In this document: positions 1-5,019 of the stretch, one piece after another | How the letters are laid out: each line of letters opens with the position of its first letter | Numbering within the stretch: the first letter of the stretch is position 1 | Assembly (NCBI GenBank): GCA_964407425.1 | Contig: CAYOVN010000229.1 | Span: forward strand, 1 to 5,019 | Reading direction: 5' to 3' | Length of the DNA: 5,019 nucleotides | Origin: JABDNZ01 sp964407425 | GTDB taxonomy: Bacteria > Gemmatimonadota > Gemmatimonadetes > Longimicrobiales > Gaopeijiaceae | Made by a program: the position numbers and the translations under genes | The notes under the pieces: generated by a model | Database searches by the model: none | Told to the model about the DNA's origin: nothing | Seen by the model: only the letters and a program-made list of their open reading frames with translations

Positions 1-1002
1 GGGGTGCCTTCTGCCGGGGGCCAGGTGGAGCAGGTCACGAGCGGGGATCGGCGGCTTGCCTCCTTTTCCTTCTCGGACGACGACCTGATCATGGCTTTCA
101 CCTCAACCGACGCGGTCACTCCCACGGAACTGTATGTGGCTTCAGGGGATGGCTCCACGGAACAGAAGGCCACCGGTTTTAATGACGCCTGGCTTGGGGA
201 TGTCACCCTCATGCCTGCCGAACGCCTGACCTGGACCGTTTCGGATGGCACTGAGGTGGAGGGTTGGCTGATCAAGCCGGTCGAGCATATGGAAGGAGGG
301 TCGTATCCTCTGATCCTCAAGATTCACGGAGGCCCCCACGGTTCCTACGGCAACACCTTCTTTCACACTTTCCACGTACTTTCGGCCGCGGGTTTTTTTG
401 TTCTCTATTCGAACCCCCGGGGGTCTTCCGGCTACGGCCATGATTTCCAGTATGCGACCCGGGGGGAGTGGGGGATCGTCGATAAGGAAGACTATCTGGG
501 AGGAGTGGATGCGGCCCTGGCCCGCTACCCGGAGGCCGACCCGGATCGCCTGGGGGTAAGCGGCGGGAGCTACGGTGGGTTCATGACCAATTGGCTTACT
601 GCCACCACGGACCGGTTCCAGGCAGCCGTCACGTCCCGTTCCATCACCAACTGGGAGAGTTGGTATGGAACATCGGATGCGCAGGGTTTGACCGAGTTCG
701 AGTTTTTTGGCCCCCCCTGGGAGCAACGGGATCTCTACCGGCGCCTCTCTCCCATCTCCTATGTGGAGAATGTGACGGCACCCACCCTCATCATCCATTC
801 GGAAAACGACTACCGGACGCCCATCGCTGATGGGGAGCAGTGGTTCATTGCCCTCAAGAAGAGGGGGATTCCTGTGGAGATGGTCCGGTACCCCCGGTCC
901 TCCCACGGGCTCTCCCGAACCGGTGAGCCCTGGCTCCTGGTCGATCGCCTCGAGCGCATCCGCAGCTGGTTTGTCCACTTTCTCCAGGAGAGGCGGAACT
1001 AG
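1..1002 (+). CDS. S9 family serine peptidase (prolyl oligopeptidase / acylaminoacyl-peptidase type), 3' part
   Basis: This is the C-terminal part of an S9 serine peptidase that cleaves short peptides or acylated N-termini. The frame is open to the left edge, and the GTG at position 4 is not a convincing start: S9C enzymes usually have 600-700 residues and only about 333 are visible. Counting from codon 4, residues 1-70 resemble the last blades of the beta-propeller (PTELYVASGDG). Residues 75-330 are the alpha/beta-hydrolase domain, with the oxyanion-region HGGPHG (108-113), NPRGSSGYG (137-145), nucleophile Ser189 in GGSYGG, Asp269 in SENDYRTP and His301 in SSHGLSR. The triad is complete. The SRTGEP segment after the histidine is typical of the YuxL/acylaminoacyl-peptidase branch rather than of prolyl oligopeptidase proper. 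No signal peptide can be judged because the N-terminus is missing. The gene ends 29 bases before the archease gene and is probably co-transcribed with it. Family is certain; exact substrate is not. Confidence 0.95.
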   Translation, partial: GVPSAGGQVEQVTSGDRRLASFSFSDDDLIMAFTSTDAVTPTELYVASGDGSTEQKATGFNDAWLGDVTLMPAERLTWTVSDGTEVEGWLIKPVEHMEGGSYPLILKIHGGPHGSYGNTFFHTFHVLSAAGFFVLYSNPRGSSGYGHDFQYATRGEWGIVDKEDYLGGVDAALARYPEADPDRLGVSGGSYGGFMTNWLTATTDRFQAAVTSRSITNWESWYGTSDAQGLTEFEFFGPPWEQRDLYRRLSPISYVENVTAPTLIIHSENDYRTPIADGEQWFIALKKRGIPVEMVRYPRSSHGLSRTGEPWLLVDRLERIRSWFVHFLQERRN

Positions 1003-1018
1003 CAGATTCCGGCTTCCT

Positions 1019-1024
1019 GGAGGT
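1019..1024 (+). promoter_or_regulatory. Shine-Dalgarno site of the archease gene
   Basis: GGAGGT lies 7 bases upstream of the ATG at 1032, a near-ideal ribosome binding site. It supports that start over the internal in-frame ATG at 1086, which would begin directly before the conserved DHTADIG motif and is preceded only by a G-run that is too close. Confidence 0.75.
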
Positions 1025-1031
1025 ACCGGCC

Positions 1032-1532
1032 ATGAATAAATCCACTCCAGTCGAGGGCGGAATCCCGGTTCCCGGGGTCCGGGGGATGGACCATACGGCT
1101 GACATCGGCCTGGAGATCAGGGCCCCGGACCTACCGGACCTCTTCGGTCGGGCTGCCCTGGCCACTCTGTGGCTGGTCCTCGGCCGGACATCCGCCGATG
1201 CCCGGTCCGGGGAAGGTGGGGGTGGGGAATTGATCCGAAAGAGTGTGGAGTTGGCTGAAGAGGACCTGTCGTGCCTCCTTCGGTCCTGGCTTAGAACCGT
1301 GCTCCTATGGGAGGATACGGAGGGGTTCGTGATTTCCGGTACCCGGCTCATGCTTCTCCCGACTCCCCTTTGTGGTGCCCCGGACGGGCAGGCTTTTGGG
1401 CTGATGGGACAGGTGGAGGGCCGCTTCGATGACGGGTCCCGGGTGAGGGAGATCAAAGGGGTCACATTTCATGGCTTGGAGGTCGAGGAATCGGAGGATG
1501 GTTGGTTGGGGAGGGTCATCTTCGATGTCTGA
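1032..1532 (+). CDS. Archease (RtcB cofactor protein)
   Basis: Archease is a small soluble protein that activates the RNA ligase RtcB, promoting its guanylylation and allowing multiple turnovers and wider nucleotide use. The 166-residue product has the hallmark N-terminal motif DHTADIGLEI (residues 20-29), the helix PDLFGRAALAT (35-45), the central EEDLSCLLRSWLRTVLLWED segment (76-95) and the C-terminal signature EIKGVTFHGLEV (140-151) ending in GRVIFDV (160-166). Acidic residues in the first motif (Asp20, Asp24) and the penultimate Asp165 match the conserved metal-binding acidic positions of the family as I recall them. Archeases are usually about 140 residues. The extra length is roughly 12 residues before the first motif and a glycine-rich loop at 60-65 (GEGGGG). 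One small departure is Gly143 where most members have Ala (EIKAVT). The gene directly precedes rtcB, 30 bases apart and in the same frame, which strongly supports the assignment. Confidence 0.95.
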   Translation: MNKSTPVEGGIPVPGVRGMDHTADIGLEIRAPDLPDLFGRAALATLWLVLGRTSADARSGEGGGGELIRKSVELAEEDLSCLLRSWLRTVLLWEDTEGFVISGTRLMLLPTPLCGAPDGQAFGLMGQVEGRFDDGSRVREIKGVTFHGLEVEESEDGWLGRVIFDV

Positions 1533-1551
1533 CGACAGGGACTTCATCCAC

Positions 1552-1556
1552 GGGAG
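1552..1556 (+). promoter_or_regulatory. Shine-Dalgarno site deciding the GTG start of rtcB
   Basis: GGGAG is placed 6 bases before the GTG at 1563. No ATG occurs in this frame between the archease stop (1530-1532) and the GTG. The product from GTG has the expected long-type RtcB N-terminus, so the non-ATG start is preferred over the internal ATG at 1617. Confidence 0.65.
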
Positions 1557-1562
1557 CCAGCT

Positions 1563-3002
1563 GTGGAAATCGTAAGGGTAGGCCCCTACAGATGGCTGAT
1601 TCCCCGGCAGGGAAAGATGCGGGTTGACGGTCTAATCTTCGCCGATGAGGGCCTGATGCGGCAAATCCGCCGGGACGATGCTTTGAAGCAGGTGGCGAAT
1701 GTGGCCCAACTCCCCGGTATCGTTGGGCGTTCCATCGGCATGCCGGATATTCATTGGGGGTACGGTTTCGCCATCGGTGGCGTAGCGGCCTTCGACCCTT
1801 CGGAAGGAGGGGTGATCTCCCCTGGGGGAGTAGGCTACGACATCAACTGCGGGGTCCGTCTTCTCAGTTCGACGCTTCTGGCCAAGGACGTACGCCGCCG
1901 TCTCCCCGCCATAATGGACCGCCTCTTTGAGACCATTCCCGCCGGGGTGGGGAAGGGGTACAAGAAGTTCGTGCTGGGGCGTGAGGAGATTCGGTCGATC
2001 CTGATCCAGGGGGCAGGATGGGCAGTGGAGAATGGATTCGGGGCCGCCCGGGACCTGGCCCAGATCGAAGACGGAGGGGCCATCGATGGAGCGGACCCCG
2101 ATCAGGTTAGTGATCGGGCGATCCAGCGAGGCCGGGACCAGGTCGGAACAGTGGGGAGCGGGAATCACTTCATCGAAGTAGGAGAGGTGGAGGAGGTCTA
2201 TGACCTGGAAGCGGCTCGCCGCCTGGGCCTGGAAAAGGGCCTGGTCACCGTGTTCATCCACTCCGGTTCCCGGGGCCTGGGCTACCAGGTCTGTGACGAC
2301 TATCTGGACGTGATGCTCAGGGCCTCGAAGCGATACGGAATCGATCTACCGGACCGACAGCTCGCCTGCGCCCCTCTGGACTCACCGGAAGCCGAACGGT
2401 ATCTGGGAGCCATGAGGGCCGCGGCAAACTATGCTTTCGCCAATCGGCAGATGATGGGGCACCGGGTCCGTGAAGCCTTTGGGGCGGTTCTGGGGTCACC
2501 GGGGGAAGGGCTGGAGATGGGCTTGGTCTACGATGTTGCCCACAACATCGCAAAGTTCGAGCAACATAACGTCCTCGGTCGGGAAAAGACCCTGTGCGTG
2601 CATCGAAAAGGGGCCACTCGGGCTTTCCCTCCGGGCCATCCCGATGTCCCGTCCGAATACCGGGATCTGGGCCAGCCCGTGTTCATCCCCGGGGACATGG
2701 GGCGTTATTCATATGTGCTCCTGGGAACCGAGGGAGCCTATGCGGAGACCTTCGGGTCCACCTGCCATGGCGCCGGAAGGAAGATGAGCCGGAGGCAAGC
2801 GAAGAAAGAGGCCCGGTCCCGGAACCTTCGGGACGAATTCGAAGAGTTGGGAATCGAGGTTCGGGCTTCCTCCTTTGGTACCGTGGCTGAAGAGCTCCCC
2901 GACGCCTACAAGGATGTGGCGGAGGTGGTGAATGTGGTGGACCGGGCGGGGATCGGTAGAAAGGTGGCTCGGTTGAAGCCCATGGGTGTGTTGAAGGGAT
3001 GA
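1563..3002 (+). CDS. rtcB: RtcB-type RNA-splicing / repair ligase (3'-phosphate, 5'-OH RNA ligase)
   Basis: RtcB joins RNA 2',3'-cyclic-phosphate or 3'-phosphate ends to 5'-hydroxyl ends using GTP and Mn2+, through a GMP-histidine intermediate; in bacteria it mainly repairs cleaved tRNA and rRNA. The 479-residue product is the long, archaea-like form (Pyrococcus RtcB has 481) rather than the shorter E. coli form (about 408). Visible signatures in order: MPDIHWGYGFAIGG (60-73); SPGGVGYDINCGVR (86-99) with metal ligands Asp93 and Cys96; GSGNHFIEV (198-206) with Asn201 and His202; HSGSRGLG (233-240) with His233; VAHNIAK (325-331) with His327; HRKGATRAFPPGHP (347-360); and STCHGAGR (399-406) with His402, the residue expected to carry GMP. 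The C-terminus GVLKG keeps the near-terminal lysine (Lys478) that contacts guanine in Pyrococcus RtcB. Minor departures are EELPDAYKDV where EEAPxAYK is usual, and GDMGRYSYVL in place of GSMGTASYVL. It begins with GTG. The adjacent archease gene supports an archease-assisted enzyme. Confidence 0.97.
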   Translation: MEIVRVGPYRWLIPRQGKMRVDGLIFADEGLMRQIRRDDALKQVANVAQLPGIVGRSIGMPDIHWGYGFAIGGVAAFDPSEGGVISPGGVGYDINCGVRLLSSTLLAKDVRRRLPAIMDRLFETIPAGVGKGYKKFVLGREEIRSILIQGAGWAVENGFGAARDLAQIEDGGAIDGADPDQVSDRAIQRGRDQVGTVGSGNHFIEVGEVEEVYDLEAARRLGLEKGLVTVFIHSGSRGLGYQVCDDYLDVMLRASKRYGIDLPDRQLACAPLDSPEAERYLGAMRAAANYAFANRQMMGHRVREAFGAVLGSPGEGLEMGLVYDVAHNIAKFEQHNVLGREKTLCVHRKGATRAFPPGHPDVPSEYRDLGQPVFIPGDMGRYSYVLLGTEGAYAETFGSTCHGAGRKMSRRQAKKEARSRNLRDEFEELGIEVRASSFGTVAEELPDAYKDVAEVVNVVDRAGIGRKVARLKPMGVLKG

Positions 3003-3013
3003 TGCCAATGACT

Positions 3014-3017
3014 GAGG
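3014..3017 (+). promoter_or_regulatory. Short-spaced ribosome binding site of pepP
   Basis: GAGG stands only 4 bases before the ATG at 3022, closer than usual. The ATG is the first possible start in its frame, because an in-frame TGA lies at 3013-3015, and the resulting N-terminus aligns with that of E. coli PepP. The short spacing, together with the 19-base gap after rtcB, suggests that translation may partly depend on coupling to upstream ribosomes. Confidence 0.45.
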
Positions 3018-3021
3018 TCCT

Positions 3022-4356
3022 ATGAGAAGTCTTATAACAGAACTCCCCGCCGAGAGGTTCTCCCATCGCCGCATCCGGGTCCAGGGTGCCATGAACGACG
3101 GGCTCCTGATTCTCCCGGCGGCTCCGATCCTCAAACGTACCAGAGATATGGAACTCCGGTACCGCCCTGACTCTGAATTCTACTATCTGACCGGGTCTCC
3201 TGAACCCGGCATGGTGGCGGTTTTGGGAAGCCCCGGTGGGAGTGGCTATGTCCTGTTCGTACCTCGACGGGATCCGGCGGTGGAACTCTGGTCGGGGCCT
3301 CGGCTGGGCCCGGAGGAAGCCCAAGAAATGTTCGGGGCTGACGCCGTCTACCCCATTGATGAGATGGAGGAGCGTCTTCCGGAGATGCTGAGGGCACACC
3401 GCCGGGTGTTTTTCCGGCTCGGGCAGTCCCCTCGAATCGAGAAACTGGTCCTGGACGCCCTGGTCTGGGCCCGGGCGGGGGGAACCCGGTCCGGGACGGG
3501 GCCGAGGGCCGTAGAGGACCCGGGGGCGCTTCTGGACGACCTCCGTCTTGTGAAGGATCCCGATGAACTCGCCCTGATTCGCCAGGCCACCCGTCTGACG
3601 GTTGATGCTTTCTCCGCGGCCATCGCAGGTACCCTGCCGGGTATGGGTGAATGGGAGGTGGAAGCGGAGTTGGAGTCGGCTTTTCGAAAGGGAGGAGCTG
3701 CGGCCCCTGCATTTCCCACCATCGTTGGTTCAGGAAAGAACGGGTGCACCATCCACTATGTGAAAAACGAGAGCCGGATAGGAGACCAGGATCTGGTCCT
3801 GTTGGACGGAGGGGCGGAACTGGGCCTCTACGCCGGTGATGTGACCCGGACGTACCCCGCCGGGGGCCGGTTCACCAACCCGCAGCTCGACGTCTATTCC
3901 GTTGTGCTTGCGGCCCAACAGGCGGCCATCTCGAGAGTGGGGCCTGGGAGCCGCATGGAAGAGGTTCACGAGGCGGCCGTGGAAGCCATCACGGCTGGCC
4001 TGATCGAGCTCGGGGTACTGAAGGGTCGGGTAGGGGAGCTTATCGAGAGGAAGGCCTATCAGGCCTATTTCCCGCATCGAACATCACACTGGCTCGGCCT
4101 GGACTATCATGATGTGGGGGACTATCGAACCAACTCAGGATCTCGGGTCCTCGAACCGGGGATGGTCCTGACGGTGGAGCCCGGACTCTACTTTCCCGCC
4201 GGCCCCGGTGAACATCCATCCTATCTAGGAGGCATGGGAGTCCGTATCGAGGATGACCTGCTGGTGACCGAGACGGGGTACGAGAACCTGACCGAGGCCC
4301 TGCCCGTTGACCCCCCAGAATTGGAGGCCTTGGTTGGCTCCGCCCTCAGGGGGTGA
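3022..4356 (+). CDS. pepP: Xaa-Pro aminopeptidase (PepP-like, peptidase M24B)
   Basis: This cytoplasmic dimetal aminopeptidase would remove an N-terminal residue that precedes proline. The 444-residue product has the length of E. coli PepP (441) and aligns along its whole length. Residues 8-140 are the AMP_N domain, with YRPDSEFYYLTGSPEPG (47-63) and ELWSGPRLGPEEA (88-100). Residues 185-430 form the creatinase/pita-bread catalytic domain. Metal ligands are all present: Asp262 (LLDGGAE), Asp273 (AGDVTRTYP), His356 (SHWLGLDYHDVG), Glu386 (TVEPGLYFP) and Glu410 (GVRIEDDLLVTE). The active-site histidines corresponding to E. coli His243 and His361 are His245 (IHYVKNE) and His363. E. coli FMHGLSHWLG is FPHRTSHWLG here, a conservative change outside the ligands. 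There is no signal peptide. The gene follows rtcB by 19 bases and its last 11 bases overlap the end of the convergent - strand gene. Together with the S9 peptidase it suggests peptide turnover; a link to RtcB is not evident. Confidence 0.96.
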   Translation: MRSLITELPAERFSHRRIRVQGAMNDGLLILPAAPILKRTRDMELRYRPDSEFYYLTGSPEPGMVAVLGSPGGSGYVLFVPRRDPAVELWSGPRLGPEEAQEMFGADAVYPIDEMEERLPEMLRAHRRVFFRLGQSPRIEKLVLDALVWARAGGTRSGTGPRAVEDPGALLDDLRLVKDPDELALIRQATRLTVDAFSAAIAGTLPGMGEWEVEAELESAFRKGGAAAPAFPTIVGSGKNGCTIHYVKNESRIGDQDLVLLDGGAELGLYAGDVTRTYPAGGRFTNPQLDVYSVVLAAQQAAISRVGPGSRMEEVHEAAVEAITAGLIELGVLKGRVGELIERKAYQAYFPHRTSHWLGLDYHDVGDYRTNSGSRVLEPGMVLTVEPGLYFPAGPGEHPSYLGGMGVRIEDDLLVTETGYENLTEALPVDPPELEALVGSALRG

Positions 4357-5019
4357 TCCAGTAACTCACCTTGAGCATGAGGACATTCTCAGAAGCCTCA
4401 CCGAAGAGATCCCCCAGATCGTCTCCGACACTCAGACTCCCATCGTCGGTAGAGTGGTTCCTACCCTGGGACCAGACGAGGAATAGTTGGGACCCGGGCC
4501 TGTATTCCCATCGCAGAACCAGGGTGGATCGAAACTGTTGCCAGTTGAAGTCCGGATTATAGAAGCTTTCCAGCTGATCGTCCCCATTCAGATCCACCCA
4601 GTAACGGCCCTCCGATTCTGAAGGTGCCAGCCGCTGGATCCGATCCGCGTATCGGTGAGCCCGTGGGGTGGCGACCTGTTTGAAGTCGGTATACTGCCCG
4701 GCGCTCACGTAGGGCTGGGCGTAAAACTGAAGGCTCAGGTCAGGCGTGAAGGTGAAGTCCACCCTCCCGGTCATCCCTACCGTCTCCTGGTCGATCCTCC
4801 CGAAGACATAGTGCTCGGTTCCGGTCCAGACCCGCTGGACCCACTGAAAGTCGTTGATGGCGTGACTGTAGAAGGGTCCTGCGCTGATATTCGCCCGACC
4901 CGAGGGTCTCCACTCCAGATTCAGAGAGACGGTGTGGGAATTGGAGCCACTTTCGGCACTTCGGCTGAGGTTCAGGTTCCCTCTAAGCTGGACGGCCTTT
5001 CGGGAGTCCGAGAAAAACC
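4346..5019 (-). CDS. DUF5916 family outer-membrane beta-barrel protein, C-terminal part
   Basis: The frame is open from the right window edge to a TGA at 4346-4348, giving about 223 residues. The ATG-like codon at 4772-4774 is internal, because clear family sequence continues upstream of it. Family hallmarks read on the - strand: YVFGRIDQETV (about 4778-4810), FTPDLSLQFYAQPYVSAGQYTDFK (about 4679-4750), NPDFNWQQFRS (about 4526-4558), LRWEYRPGSQLFLVWSQGR (about 4460-4516) and the end VLMLKVSYWITP. These match the C-terminal half of DUF5916 proteins, which have an N-terminal CBM9-like domain followed by a predicted beta-barrel. Alternating polar/apolar strands with many aromatic residues, ending near Tyr-Trp, fit an outer-membrane barrel, so a diderm host is likely. 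The substrate or role is not established; cell-surface binding or uptake is inferred. A short acidic loop DLNGDDQLE (4568-4594) could bind a cation. The N-terminus, signal peptide and promoter lie outside the window. Confidence 0.9.
   Translation of the reverse strand, partial: FFSDSRKAVQLRGNLNLSRSAESGSNSHTVSLNLEWRPSGRANISAGPFYSHAINDFQWVQRVWTGTEHYVFGRIDQETVGMTGRVDFTFTPDLSLQFYAQPYVSAGQYTDFKQVATPRAHRYADRIQRLAPSESEGRYWVDLNGDDQLESFYNPDFNWQQFRSTLVLRWEYRPGSQLFLVWSQGRNHSTDDGSLSVGDDLGDLFGEASENVLMLKVSYWITP

Noticed and set aside
142..978. 278-codon open frame on the - strand opposite the S9 peptidase
   Set aside because: It lies wholly antisense to a gene with a complete catalytic triad. Its translation is Gly/Pro-rich with no recognisable domain, as expected from GC-rich codon bias.
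1209..1227. G-quadruplex in the archease gene
   Set aside because: Only three runs of three or more G are present within normal loop distance, so a standard three-tetrad quadruplex is not supported.
2972..2996. Direct repeat GTTGAAG (2972-2978 and 2990-2996)
   Set aside because: It encodes Leu-Lys twice in the conserved RtcB C-terminus (LKPMGVLKG) and is explained by protein sequence.
3034..3039. TATAAC resembling a -10 box near the pepP start
   Set aside because: It lies inside the pepP coding region, downstream of the start, and has no -35-like sequence at the proper distance.
2683..3712. Long - strand open frames opposite rtcB and pepP (2683-3399 and 3131-3712)
   Set aside because: Proline/arginine-rich shadow translations with no domain or SD support, overlapping two well-supported genes.
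4352..4370. Possible intrinsic terminator (GGTGA ... TCACC) at the end of pepP
   Set aside because: The stem has only five pairs with a nine-base loop and no T-run follows on either strand, so it is too weak to annotate.
4371..4562. 63-codon + strand frame after pepP
   Set aside because: It is antisense to conserved DUF5916 motifs and has no SD or family resemblance.

Overview
The window looks like an ordinary stretch of chromosome from a GC-rich bacterium (about 60% G+C by eye). It is almost entirely coding and carries no mobile elements, RNA genes, CRISPR arrays or long intergenic gaps. The mix of an S9C-type oligopeptidase, a long-type RtcB with archease, a PepP-like aminopeptidase and a DUF5916 outer-membrane barrel would fit Gemmatimonadota or a related environmental lineage such as Acidobacteriota. 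That placement is an inference from gene content and is not proven by the sequence.

Layout: four genes run left to right on the + strand with gaps of only 19-30 bases, so they are probably one transcription unit. They are the 3' half of an S9 family serine peptidase (1-1002), an archease (1032-1532), an RtcB-type RNA ligase (1563-3002) and a PepP/M24B Xaa-Pro aminopeptidase (3022-4356). A fifth gene on the - strand (4346 to beyond 5019) converges on the aminopeptidase, and the two stop-codon ends overlap by 11 bases. Its visible part is the C-terminal end of a DUF5916 (CBM9-like plus beta-barrel) protein. The first and last genes are cut by the window edges.

Function: archease and RtcB form a known two-protein module. 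RtcB joins RNA ends carrying a 2',3'-cyclic phosphate or 3'-phosphate to 5'-hydroxyl ends, using GTP and Mn2+. Archease speeds the guanylylation step and lets RtcB turn over. The RtcB here keeps all recognisable metal and nucleotidyl-transfer residues. The two peptidases on either side both handle small peptides (acyl-/oligopeptides and Xaa-Pro N-termini), and nothing in the sequence ties them mechanistically to RNA repair. The shared operon may be incidental.

I see no undescribed system. The points worth a second look are small: the archease and rtcB frames are in phase and separated by one TGA, a tiny ORF bridges rtcB and pepP by overlapping both stop and start, and the convergent gene ends leave no room for a normal terminator.
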